Below, piece after piece: positions 44,258-52,633 of a stretch of 64,000 nucleotides of DNA. The stretch is from JABGQS01 sp963666505 (lineage in GTDB: Bacteria; Bacillota; Clostridia; Christensenellales; SZUA-584), in assembly GCA_963666505.2 (NCBI GenBank), contig CAXXXL010000003.1, positions 186,001-250,000 of the forward strand, given 5' to 3'. Each line of letters opens with the position of its first letter. Position 1 is the first letter of the stretch. The notes below the pieces were generated by a model. The model was given only the letters and a program-made list of their open reading frames with translations, did not search any database and was not told the origin of the DNA. The position numbers were made by a program, and so were the translations under genes.

Positions 44258-45613
44258 TTAGAACATCATACACTCAACATATTTTTCCATGAAATAGGGG
44301 TCTGTTGCAAGCTCTACATGAACGCTTGCCGCGGCGATGTCTGCGCACTGCTTCTGGTTTTCTCCGAAGTCGAGCGCCATTCCTGCGCCTGCGCCTGCAG
44401 CGTTGCCTATGCTTTTTAGCTTTTCGAGCGAGCTGGGCGGCAGAAGACCTATGGTTACTGCGCTCTGTTCGTCCATATAGTTGCCAAAACCGCCGGCAAG
44501 ATAGACCGTCTGTACATCGTCGAAGCTAAGACCGGCGCTGTTGACGAGAGCAAGCACACCTGCGGCAATTGCAGACTTTGCAGTCTGTATGTTCCTTACG
44601 TCTTTCTGCGTTATATATACGCCTTCGCATATTTTGAATGCATTTACACCGTCTATTACTTCAGTAAACGGACCTTCTTCTATATAGCCCGTTTCGTCCA
44701 TTGCGCCGGATGAGTGCATAAGCGCAAGTGCGTCTATAACGCCGGAACCGCAGATGCCTGCAGGGTTTGCTTCGCCTATCGTTGTGACCTGCAGCTTCCC
44801 GTCTATAGTATATACGCTGTTGACTGCTCCTGCAACTGCAGCCATTCCACAGGAGAGCTCGCTTCCTTCGAAAGCGGGGCCTGCAGCAGTTGAAGTCGAG
44901 AGTATTTTTCCATGGGTATGCAGTGCAACTTCGCCGTTTGTGCCGATATCGAGCAGCAAGGAAACTTCTTGTTCTCTCATCCCGGAGGAAAGCACCGCCG
45001 AGACGATGTCGCCGCCCACAAAAGCGGACATGCAGTGGGTTAGATATACGTCTGCGTCAAAGTCGAGGTCTATGTCTTTTGCCCTGACAGTGTTGCCGAA
45101 CCCGAAAGGCATCTCGAAAGGTGACACACCCATCGGCGAAGGGTCTACATTCCCCATAAGAGAAAGCATAGTCGTGTTACCCGTTATGGCGATTTTTGTT
45201 ATATCTGCCGGGCCTATACCGTTTTTATCGCACAGACCGTTTAATATTTCGTTCAGGCTTTTTGCTATTGCTTCATGCAACTGCGAAAGACCGCCGCTTT
45301 GGTCACGGCAGTATTTTATACGTGAGATTACGTCTACCCCGAAAGATGTCTGCGGATTGATAATGCTTTTTACATCTATGCAGTCACCGCTTTTATATTC
45401 ATACAGGTAGGCGGCGATAGTAGTTGTGCCGATGTCTATAGCAGCACCGTAACCTGCGTGCTGTGTTTTTAGTGTGACAAGGCTGCCGTGCGTCAGTATA
45501 GACATGTCTGCCTTAACCGCTTTATGAACTTTTCCCTGATTGTGTTTGATGCACGTATCGAACGGGCACTTGCCAAAGATGCAAGCTCCGGTGCAAACTC
45601 TTTTGTCTTCCAT
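44258..45613 (-). CDS. short RamA-like ASKHA protein with cysteine-rich N-terminus
   Basis: A 451-residue protein of the DUF4445/RACE type, the C-terminal module of reductive activators of corrinoid proteins. It has two actin-like phosphate loops (DIGTTTIAAYL at 60-70 and LLDIGTNGEVAL) and NPAGICGSGVIDAL and LAGGFGNYM. Family members of about 600 residues carry an N-terminal [2Fe-2S] domain; here it is replaced by about 25 residues with C7, C11, C16 and C21, perhaps an Fe-S cluster. ATP-driven reduction of a corrinoid is the usual role, but no corrinoid protein is encoded nearby. Confidence 0.8.
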   Translation of the reverse strand: MEDKRVCTGACIFGKCPFDTCIKHNQGKVHKAVKADMSILTHGSLVTLKTQHAGYGAAIDIGTTTIAAYLYEYKSGDCIDVKSIINPQTSFGVDVISRIKYCRDQSGGLSQLHEAIAKSLNEILNGLCDKNGIGPADITKIAITGNTTMLSLMGNVDPSPMGVSPFEMPFGFGNTVRAKDIDLDFDADVYLTHCMSAFVGGDIVSAVLSSGMREQEVSLLLDIGTNGEVALHTHGKILSTSTAAGPAFEGSELSCGMAAVAGAVNSVYTIDGKLQVTTIGEANPAGICGSGVIDALALMHSSGAMDETGYIEEGPFTEVIDGVNAFKICEGVYITQKDVRNIQTAKSAIAAGVLALVNSAGLSFDDVQTVYLAGGFGNYMDEQSAVTIGLLPPSSLEKLKSIGNAAGAGAGMALDFGENQKQCADIAAASVHVELATDPYFMEKYVECMMF

Positions 45614-45624
45614 TTACTGCTCCT

Positions 45625-46131
45625 TTATTTATTTAATATAAACTCGTTGTCCTTAGTTGTCCAGACAAACTTGCCAAAATGTCGCCTAACGAATTTGAAC
45701 ATATCGAATATATCCTGTTTGCTGTGATACAGAGTCACTTCGTGCACTTTATCGTCCTGCTTGTATTTAAAGCAGACGCTGCCACCTATCCTCAAATTAA
45801 AGTCGTGCAGGGAGGCAAGCCCGTCCGTCCAACCCATAAGAACACTTCTTATCCCGTGCTTTTCCGGCTTTGGCATGGGGGCAATGTCCGGGTCTGTTAT
45901 CACTATCCCTGCAAGCTCGCTGTAGGATATGTCTATGTAGTTAGTGCCGTCGCAGGAGACTGCTTTTATTCGAACGCCGCCGGTATGCTTGATTATCTTT
46001 GCTCTCTCGGAATAGAGCACGTCGCCGCTGATAGATTCATCGCTGAAATAGACGGTCTCGATGTTGAAGAACGCAGCGGAATAATTTTTTTGCCGACCGA
46101 GGCCGGGTGTTTTTTTCTTTGATACTTTCAT
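45625..46131 (-). CDS. hypothetical protein in corrinoid-like operon
   Basis: A 168-residue soluble protein, basic at its N-terminus (MKVSKKKTPGLGRQK), then beta-rich with no recognisable motif. I use the ATG at 46131, which overlaps the stop of the upstream radical SAM gene by ATGA and has AGGAAA before it. Coupled translation suggests a partner role for that enzyme, but nothing in the sequence says which. Confidence 0.65.
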   Translation of the reverse strand: MKVSKKKTPGLGRQKNYSAAFFNIETVYFSDESISGDVLYSERAKIIKHTGGVRIKAVSCDGTNYIDISYSELAGIVITDPDIAPMPKPEKHGIRSVLMGWTDGLASLHDFNLRIGGSVCFKYKQDDKVHEVTLYHSKQDIFDMFKFVRRHFGKFVWTTKDNEFILNK

Positions 46132-47015
46132 GTTTCCTGCCCGCCGAGGAAGCTTAGCTGGTATGCCGATATCCTTTTGCTGTAGGAAGGCATTTTCGTG
46201 GATATTCCGGCAGCCCTGCATTCTTCTTCGAATACTCTTCTTAGTTTATTATAGTTTGTAACGCCGCAGCTGTATCGGCTGCCGAAGCGCTTTTCATATT
46301 TGTGCCGCAGACCGGGAAAGCTCTGGTCCAGCTTATCGTAATAGTAAGCACGCTGCCTGTCACGCATAGTCATCCCGAAAGCCGGAACGATAAAGCTTGC
46401 CCCAAATTGCTTTGCTTTTCTGACTAGAGTGCGCATATCGTCTTCGCTTTCGTTTATATAAGGTAGAAGCGGCATCATCGTTATGCCTGTTTCTATACCT
46501 GCACTGGAGAGTATGCCCATTGCTTCATACCGTTTTGATGGCGGCGGCGCATTCGGCTCTGTTACCGCTGCAAGACAGTCATCCGGCGTGGTTATCGTAA
46601 ACTGAACGCACGCGTACACTTCGTTTATCTTCGAGAGAAGGTCTATATCACGTAGTATAAGGTTGCTTTTTGTACATAGGCTTATGCCGAAACGACGCTC
46701 GCTTATTGTTTTAAGACACTGCCGGGTTATTTTGTAATCTAGCTCCAGCGGTATGTACGGGTCGCTGGCGGCTCCTGTCCCCAGCACCGCGCGTTTGCGC
46801 ATGCGTGAAAGTGACTGTGCTAGAAGCTTTGGCGCGTTCACTTTTACTGTTACTTCTTCGAAGTTGTCTATACCATAGCACTCGCTGCGGGTATCGCAGT
46901 ATATACAACCGTGCTGGCAGCCCCGGTATACGTTGAAACCGTATTCTATGCCAAACCATGATGAAGGGTGTTTTGCCTTATTGAGAAGTCCTTTTGCCTC
47001 AATCTCTATTGGCAT
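46128..47015 (-). CDS. SPL-like radical SAM protein
   Basis: A 295-residue radical SAM protein with C33, C37 and C40 in YRGCQHGCIYC, the first block of the spore photoproduct lyase and Rv2578c-like family. Further family features are GTGAASDPYIPLE and the CTKSNLILRDIDLL stretch. Members of this group are often called DNA-repair-photolyase-like, but the reaction is not known for most. It is in an operon with the ATGA-coupled hypothetical gene and a DUF1638 gene. Confidence 0.87.
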   Translation of the reverse strand: MPIEIEAKGLLNKAKHPSSWFGIEYGFNVYRGCQHGCIYCDTRSECYGIDNFEEVTVKVNAPKLLAQSLSRMRKRAVLGTGAASDPYIPLELDYKITRQCLKTISERRFGISLCTKSNLILRDIDLLSKINEVYACVQFTITTPDDCLAAVTEPNAPPPSKRYEAMGILSSAGIETGITMMPLLPYINESEDDMRTLVRKAKQFGASFIVPAFGMTMRDRQRAYYYDKLDQSFPGLRHKYEKRFGSRYSCGVTNYNKLRRVFEEECRAAGISTKMPSYSKRISAYQLSFLGGQET

Positions 47016-47026
47016 AAACCAGCCTC

Positions 47027-47779
47027 CTATTGAATGCTTAGTGGACAGGTTTTTATTATATCTCCTTCAAAATCCTGCTCGAAGGTGTGACCGGGCAAAG
47101 CCGTTGCGAAACGCTCGTCGTGTTTGCCCTCCAGAAAATCGGCAAGCCAGGAGCTTGAACCGGCTACCTTTTTATATTCCCAGCCGAGATACTCTGCGGC
47201 GTCTTTGGTGTACTGTTCGTGATGGGGAAAGCTAAGCTCGTCCCAGTCTACATATGCCGCTGTGTTATAGTTCTTGACTGTATTTTCTGTACTCATCAAG
47301 TATTCTGCGTTGTCCTTTCCGTAAAGCTCGGTATATTCTTTGAGCTTAGATTCATATGTTTGCTTTGAAGGCGTGTAGCCGTTCTCTATCCATGAAGCGT
47401 TGTACCAGTATGTTCCCGGGTGCTTGTCGAAGAACTCCCGGTATTTATCATATGAACCAAGGTAGAGACCGATGCAGTCGTCGCTGCGCGGAACAACCAT
47501 TTTATACTTTTTAGATGTAAGCTGGCTTATACCGTTTGAGCAGAGTCCGTAGCCAAGGAGTATGGCGTCAAAATCTTCTCCGTTTACCGGCTCGTTCGAA
47601 TGCATGTCCTGCCCGGAGTCTATCCGGTCTATCTCTTCCTGAAGGGTCTTATTTAAAATCTGGGGAGTGTCGTGAAGGGCACGCCTTATGTATGTGATAT
47701 CGAGCACGCTGCTGCACCGTGCGCTGATGAGGCTTAATTCCCGGAAAAGGGCTTTGCATGCAAGTACTTTAAACTTCAT
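47027..47779 (-). CDS. DUF1638 protein
   Basis: A 250-residue protein starting MKFKVLACKALFRELSLISA, the DUF1638 hallmark, with ILLGYGLCSNGI and the PRSDDCIGLYLGS motif; several conserved cysteines and aspartates suggest metal or corrinoid binding. The family is often encoded near RamA, corrinoid proteins and methyltransferases of the MttB or MtbA type. I start at the ATG at 47779 with TGGAGAT upstream. It is the first gene of the minus-strand cluster. Confidence 0.82.
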   Translation of the reverse strand: MKFKVLACKALFRELSLISARCSSVLDITYIRRALHDTPQILNKTLQEEIDRIDSGQDMHSNEPVNGEDFDAILLGYGLCSNGISQLTSKKYKMVVPRSDDCIGLYLGSYDKYREFFDKHPGTYWYNASWIENGYTPSKQTYESKLKEYTELYGKDNAEYLMSTENTVKNYNTAAYVDWDELSFPHHEQYTKDAAEYLGWEYKKVAGSSSWLADFLEGKHDERFATALPGHTFEQDFEGDIIKTCPLSIQ

Positions 47780-47967
47780 ATGATCTCCAAACCATAATGA
47801 TTTATTTGTGCCCGTGCGGGCTGCTTTGCACAATTATAACATAACAATATGGGCGGATTTAGGAATATTTTGTGATTTTTTTGTAATAGTTGTTTTTAAT
47901 ATGCACCGATAGATTTTTACAAAACTATTTTTTTTGGCATTTTCTATAGGCAAACGGACATTTTTAA

Positions 47968-47976
47968 TGCTATAAT
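47968..47976 (+). promoter_or_regulatory. extended -10 promoter element of rpiB
   Basis: TGCTATAAT is an extended -10 about 30 bases before rpiB; no good -35 is seen at the usual distance. Confidence 0.5.
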
Positions 47977-48006
47977 GCTAGTCGTGAGATACGGGAGGTA
48001 AAGCGA

Positions 48007-48444
48007 ATGACAATTGCAATTGGATGCGATCATGGTGCTTTTGAACTCAAAAACATCATAATAAAACACCTGAAAAAACAAGGAATAGAAACGATAGACT
48101 GCGGGACTTTCAGTGAGGAATCCTGTGATTATTCCGATTATGCCCAGAAAGTATGCGAGCTTGTAAATAAAAAAGAAGCGCAGCTTGGTATTCTGATGTG
48201 CGGAACGGGAATAGGCATGTCTATGTCTGCTAATAAAATAAAAGGAATAAGGTGTGCGCTTTGCGGCGACGTATTCTCTGCAAAAGCGACACGGTCTCAT
48301 AACGATTCTAACGTGCTTGCTATGGGAGCAAGGGTCATCGGGCCGGGGCTGGCGCTGGAGATCGTTGACGCATACCTGTGTACGCCGTTTTCCAACGAGG
48401 AGCGACACAACAGAAGAATAGCAAAGCTGATGGAGCTGGAATAA
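48007..48444 (+). CDS. rpiB: ribose-5-phosphate isomerase B
   Basis: A 145-residue LacA/RpiB enzyme: IGCDHGAFELK near the start, the catalytic cysteine in LMCGTGIGMSMSANK and the HNDSNVLAMGARVIG motif with the active-site histidine. It interconverts ribulose and ribose 5-phosphates. GGGAGG precedes the ATG. upp follows 31 bases later on the same strand. Confidence 0.95.
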   Translation: MTIAIGCDHGAFELKNIIIKHLKKQGIETIDCGTFSEESCDYSDYAQKVCELVNKKEAQLGILMCGTGIGMSMSANKIKGIRCALCGDVFSAKATRSHNDSNVLAMGARVIGPGLALEIVDAYLCTPFSNEERHNRRIAKLMELE

Positions 48445-48475
48445 AAATAGGCATTAAATATATGGAGGCGCACGG

Positions 48476-49105
48476 ATGGGCAAAGTAGTGATAATGGACC
48501 ATCCCTTGATACAGCACAAGATTTCGCTTATCAGGGACGAGAACACAGGAACGAAGGATTTCAGAGAACTTGTTGAAGAGATCGCCATGCTGATGGCGTT
48601 TGAAGTAACAAGAGACCTTCCGCTTGAAGAGATAGAAGTAACTACACCGGTGTCAAAAGCAAAAGCAAAAGTCATTGCAGGTAAAACCGTTGGTATCATA
48701 CCAATACTGCGTGCCGGTCTTGGAATGGTGGACGGGATACTTAAGCTTATACCCGGCGCAAAAGTCGGTCATATTGGATTATACAGAGACCCCGAAACAT
48801 TAAAACCTGTCGAATATTACTGTAAGCTGCCCACGGACGCGGCAGAGCGGGATATGATTATCGTAGACCCTATGCTTGCAACAGGCGGAAGCGCTAACGG
48901 TGCAATTGAGCTGCTTAAGGGATACGGTATAAAGAACATCAAGCTTGTTTGTCTTATAGCTGCGCCAGAGGGTATCAAAGCTGTTGAAGAGCAGAACCCT
49001 GATGTTGACATGTTCATAGCGGCGCTTGATGATCACCTGAATGACCACGGATATATAGTTCCGGGTCTTGGTGATGCCGGAGACAGGCTGTTTGGAACGA
49101 AGTAA
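48476..49105 (+). CDS. upp: uracil phosphoribosyltransferase
   Basis: A 209-residue enzyme making UMP from uracil and PRPP. It has MDHPLIQHKISLIRD at the start, VDPMLATGGSA as the PRPP loop and YIVPGLGDAGDRLFGTK at the end. GGAGG precedes the ATG. It lies between rpiB and the V-type ATPase genes, with about 28 bases to the next start, so the pyrimidine-salvage gene may be transcribed with them. Confidence 0.97.
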   Translation: MGKVVIMDHPLIQHKISLIRDENTGTKDFRELVEEIAMLMAFEVTRDLPLEEIEVTTPVSKAKAKVIAGKTVGIIPILRAGLGMVDGILKLIPGAKVGHIGLYRDPETLKPVEYYCKLPTDAAERDMIIVDPMLATGGSANGAIELLKGYGIKNIKLVCLIAAPEGIKAVEEQNPDVDMFIAALDDHLNDHGYIVPGLGDAGDRLFGTK

Positions 49106-49133
49106 CTAAGGATATCTTTATGAGGTGTGGATA

Positions 49134-49445
49134 ATGGCAAAAGAGGTACTGGACCAAATTAAAGCGGCAGAAGAGGCAGCGAGCGAAAAGCGCCGTGTTG
49201 CGCTTGTTTCTGCAAAGGATTCGCTTAAGATAGCAGAGCAGGAAAACAGTGAGATTGAGGATAAAGAACTGACAGCCGCACGCCACGAAGCGCTTTTATA
49301 CGTTGACAACGAAGAGAATAAAGCAAAAGAAGAGCTCGAAGCGCTTCAGGAAAAGCGTGAGCAGGAATGTGAAGGGCTTAAGAAAAAGGCGCAGGGCAAG
49401 CTTGAAGAAGCTGCCAAAGTATGTTTAGAGAGGATCCTAAAGTAG
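49134..49445 (+). CDS. V-type ATPase peripheral stalk subunit (G/H, NtpF-like)
   Basis: A 103-residue, almost wholly helical, charged protein starting MAKEVLDQIKAAEEAASEKRR, as in the short stalk subunit that pairs with subunit E in A/V-type ATPases. It forms a coiled coil tethering the catalytic head to subunit I. The ATG at 49134 follows GAGGTG. It is the first gene of the ntp operon and ends one base before ntpI. Confidence 0.85.
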   Translation: MAKEVLDQIKAAEEAASEKRRVALVSAKDSLKIAEQENSEIEDKELTAARHEALLYVDNEENKAKEELEALQEKREQECEGLKKKAQGKLEEAAKVCLERILK

Positions 49446-49446
49446 C

Positions 49447-51366
49447 ATGGCTATACTAAACATGAAAAAAGCGGCGTTTATTGCGCACTCTGAAAACAGA
49501 GAGTGTGTTTTAAAGCGCCTTCAGGATATCGGAGCCGTTGAAGTGGTAAAGACATCGCTTGAAGAGCTGGAAGCATCTCAGGCGCCGGGCACACTTATAG
49601 AGCTTGAAAAAAAGCTTGGTGAGGTTCGTGAAGCGCTTGAAGTGATAAGAAAGTATGACGAAACCAAAAGCGGTATATTAACGGCGAAACCCGCTATCAC
49701 AAAAAGCGGGCTAAAAGACATGGACGAAAAGCTTGAAGAAACTGACGAAGCCGTTGAAAAGATCCGTCAGTTCACGGCAGAGCTTAGTGCCCTTAAAACA
49801 AGAGAGCACAGGCTGCAGAACAGGATCATGCAGCTTGAGCCTTACGCCAAGTTTGACGCAACGCTGGAGAGTATCAAAGAGAATGACTATACCGTGTGCT
49901 TACTTGGAACTATACCGGCGGACAACATTGAAAACTACAGAGCGCTGAGCAGTAAATATGAGCAGAGCGCATATTTTGAAGACATAGAGCGAGACAAGGA
50001 CTATCTTTCAGTTTATGTCGTTATGGCAAAAGAAGTTGATGAAGAGCTGACCGGAGAACTTAAATACATCGGCTTTGCGGAGGCTTTTACCAAAGAACTT
50101 TACGGCACACCTGCCGATCTTATATTTGATCTTAATAACGAGTGCGAGTCTCTTAACTCGGAGGCTGCTGAATATGAAGAAAAAGCAAAGAAGTATGTTG
50201 ACTATAAGCTGACACTTCAAGCTGTGGAAGATTATCTTTTAAACGAGATAGCCAGAGAGCGCTGCATAGAGCGCCTGGGTGCAACGGGCAGTACTTTTAT
50301 GCTGAGCGGCTGGGTAGTGCAAGGCACTGAGGAAGCTGTAGAAAAAGCTGTTTTGGAAGCAGCGCCCGAAGCGTATGTGACGTTTGAAGAGCCTGCGGAA
50401 GGCGACAAGGTGCCGACTGCGGTGAAGAACCCCGGCGTTGTTGCTCCGTTTGAGGCTGTTACGGATATGTATGCGACTACCAGCCAGAAGGCGGTCGACC
50501 CGAACCTGCTGATGTCTATATTCTACTTTTTGATATTCGGAATGATGATGGCGGACATGGCTTACGGTGTAATGCTGATGCTGGGCGCGTTCCTGATGCT
50601 GAAAAAGAAAAAGCCGACGGGCATGTTCCGTAAAGTTACGACGGTCATACTTATCTGCGGAATATCGACGGCGCTTTGGGGAGTTTTTTATGGCAACCTT
50701 TTTGGGCTGGAGCTTTACAAAGGAGTTATCAACCCGATAGACGATGCAATGACTATGCTGATAATCTGTATTGCCATCGGTGTGGTTCATATACTTGTCG
50801 GCCTTGGCATCGGCGCATACCAGAGCATACGCCGAGGCAAGGTTTGGGACGCATTGTTTGACAAAGTGACATGGATGCTGATACTTATCGGTGCTGCTGT
50901 TTTTGCGATCGGCATGGTATTCGAAGGACCATTTTCGACAATAGCCCTTGTATTGGTCGGTATAGGATTTGCAACACTTCTCTTTACCGCCGGCAGAAAG
51001 AAAAAGAGCGTAGTCGGCAAAGTCATCGGCGGAGTCGCAAGCCTTTATGACGTTACGGGGTATGTAAGCGACATACTCTCTTACTGCCGTATATTCGGCA
51101 TGGGCCTTGCCACTACAGTTATAGCCATGGTGTTCAACACCATCGCAACGCTGCTGTTCGGCGGAGTTGTAGGTTATATAGCCGGTGCAATCGTTCTGAC
51201 TATCGGGCACGTTTTCAACCTTGCAATAAACACCTTAGGATCTTTCGTTCATACGGCAAGGCTGCAATACATAGAGTTTTTCAGCAAGTTCTATGAGGAC
51301 GGCGGACATGCATTTGCGCCGCTTGGTCTGCGTACAAAGAACTACCGCATTGAGGAACAGAAATAG
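49447..51366 (+). CDS. ntpI: V-type ATPase subunit I (stator membrane subunit)
   Basis: A 639-residue protein with a long cytoplasmic coiled-coil N-terminal half (to about 340) and a membrane half of seven or eight helices. Helix seven holds the conserved arginine needed for ion passage, probably in SYCRIFGMGLATT, and the end has LGSFVHTARLQYIEFFSKFY. It provides the ion half-channels facing the K ring. It overlaps nothing; ATG lies directly after the stalk gene stop. Confidence 0.95.
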   Translation: MAILNMKKAAFIAHSENRECVLKRLQDIGAVEVVKTSLEELEASQAPGTLIELEKKLGEVREALEVIRKYDETKSGILTAKPAITKSGLKDMDEKLEETDEAVEKIRQFTAELSALKTREHRLQNRIMQLEPYAKFDATLESIKENDYTVCLLGTIPADNIENYRALSSKYEQSAYFEDIERDKDYLSVYVVMAKEVDEELTGELKYIGFAEAFTKELYGTPADLIFDLNNECESLNSEAAEYEEKAKKYVDYKLTLQAVEDYLLNEIARERCIERLGATGSTFMLSGWVVQGTEEAVEKAVLEAAPEAYVTFEEPAEGDKVPTAVKNPGVVAPFEAVTDMYATTSQKAVDPNLLMSIFYFLIFGMMMADMAYGVMLMLGAFLMLKKKKPTGMFRKVTTVILICGISTALWGVFYGNLFGLELYKGVINPIDDAMTMLIICIAIGVVHILVGLGIGAYQSIRRGKVWDALFDKVTWMLILIGAAVFAIGMVFEGPFSTIALVLVGIGFATLLFTAGRKKKSVVGKVIGGVASLYDVTGYVSDILSYCRIFGMGLATTVIAMVFNTIATLLFGGVVGYIAGAIVLTIGHVFNLAINTLGSFVHTARLQYIEFFSKFYEDGGHAFAPLGLRTKNYRIEEQK

Positions 51367-51439
51367 TTGATTAGCACGCTTATAACCCGTGCAGAAAATA
51401 AAGAGAATAACACCTTTTAAACAGGTGCAGGAGGTAAAC

Positions 51440-51946
51440 ATGGAAGTAAATAACTTTGCAGCATTTTTTAATGAGTATTTCGGCGTTATAATCTCTACGC
51501 TGGGCGCAGCGCTTGCCGTCGGGCTTGCAGGCACAGGAAGCGCAAAAGGCATGAGTCTTGCAGGGCAGGCTGCGGCGGGGCTCGTTTCGGAAGACCCTGA
51601 CAAGTTTGGACAGGCACTCGTGCTCCAGCTCCTTCCGGGTACACAGGGCATATACGGACTGCTCGTTGCATTCCTTATACTTCTGAATAACGGCATCGTC
51701 GGCGGAGACGCTATCTCTGCTGCACAGGGCTGGGTATACTTCTTTGGTGCGCTGCCGATAGCCATTGCAGGGCTGACAAGCGCCATCGCACAGGGAAAAA
51801 CGGCTGTTGCGGGCATCGGGCTTCTTGGCAAGCGTCCGGAAGAATCCGGTAAAGCGATCACGATGGCAATCATGGTTGAAACGTATGCTGTTTTCGCACT
51901 ACTTATCTCTATGCTGACTATACTGCTTAGTGCAGGCAAATTTTAA
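51440..51946 (+). CDS. ntpK: V-type ATPase rotor subunit K, duplicated hairpin
   Basis: The 168-residue proteolipid has four helices, that is, two fused c-type hairpins with one ion site in the second. Residues L65, T68 and Q69 (in LLPGTQG), Q118 (in IAQGK) and E147 (in MVETYA) align one for one with L61, T64, Q65, Q110 and E139 that bind Na+ in E. hirae NtpK. The ATG at 51440 has AGGAGG upstream; the longer frame is not supported. Na+ rather than H+ coupling is predicted. Confidence 0.95.
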   Translation: MEVNNFAAFFNEYFGVIISTLGAALAVGLAGTGSAKGMSLAGQAAAGLVSEDPDKFGQALVLQLLPGTQGIYGLLVAFLILLNNGIVGGDAISAAQGWVYFFGALPIAIAGLTSAIAQGKTAVAGIGLLGKRPEESGKAITMAIMVETYAVFALLISMLTILLSAGKF

Positions 51947-51962
51947 TTAGGGGAGCGTCAAT

Positions 51963-52562
51963 ATGGCCTCAGCAGATAAACTGATAGAAAAAATCGGCGC
52001 CGATGCACAGGCCGACGCCGAAAAATACTGGCAGGATGCCGAAGAAAAGAAAAAGCAATCCAGAGACAAGCTTTTGCGGGATATTAAAAAGCGCAAAGAG
52101 CATATTAGCGAGATGGCCAAAAAAGCCGGCGTCGAGAAGAAAAAGCGTATGGCGGCGGTCTATGACCTTGAGTATCGCAAACAGCTCTTGTCTGCCAAGC
52201 AGGAAATGATGAAAAAAGCAAAAGCGCTTGCTATGAAAAAGCTCGAAGAGCTTGATGACAAAGAATACACTGAGCTTATGGTAAAGAAGCTTTTGGAATG
52301 CGCTCAGGACGGCACGGGAGCCATCGCCGTGACAAAAGGCGAAAAAAGGCTTGACGAAGCTTTTCTGGCAAAAGTCAACGAACAACTGAAAGCAAAAACA
52401 GGCAGGGGAGAGATAGCCCTGCTGGATGAGCCACGTGACATCAAGGGCGGTTTTGTTTATATAAGCGAAGGTCTTGAGATAAACATGTCTCTTTCTTCGC
52501 TGCTGAGCGAAACATGGCAGGACGTTGAGACGCAGGTGGCTGCGGTTCTGTTTGAGAGCTAG
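51963..52562 (+). CDS. ntpE: V-type ATPase subunit E (peripheral stalk)
   Basis: A 199-residue protein: helical N-terminal half rich in K and E (ADAEKYWQDAEEKKKQSRDK) and a globular C-terminal part with KGGFVYISEGLEINMSLSSLL, the family signature. It pairs with the G/H subunit as an outer stalk. GGGGAG precedes the ATG. Confidence 0.92.
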   Translation: MASADKLIEKIGADAQADAEKYWQDAEEKKKQSRDKLLRDIKKRKEHISEMAKKAGVEKKKRMAAVYDLEYRKQLLSAKQEMMKKAKALAMKKLEELDDKEYTELMVKKLLECAQDGTGAIAVTKGEKRLDEAFLAKVNEQLKAKTGRGEIALLDEPRDIKGGFVYISEGLEINMSLSSLLSETWQDVETQVAAVLFES

Positions 52563-52633
52563 CAGGCGGTTATTTATATTTTAGAATACAGGATTAAGTT
52601 AACTGGTCGCTTTGTACTTAGTACGGGAAAGGA

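Noticed and set aside
50239..51210. 323-codon minus-strand frame inside ntpI
   Set aside because: It lies antisense to a certain gene; the composition rich in His, Tyr, Cys and Lys is typical of a shadow frame.
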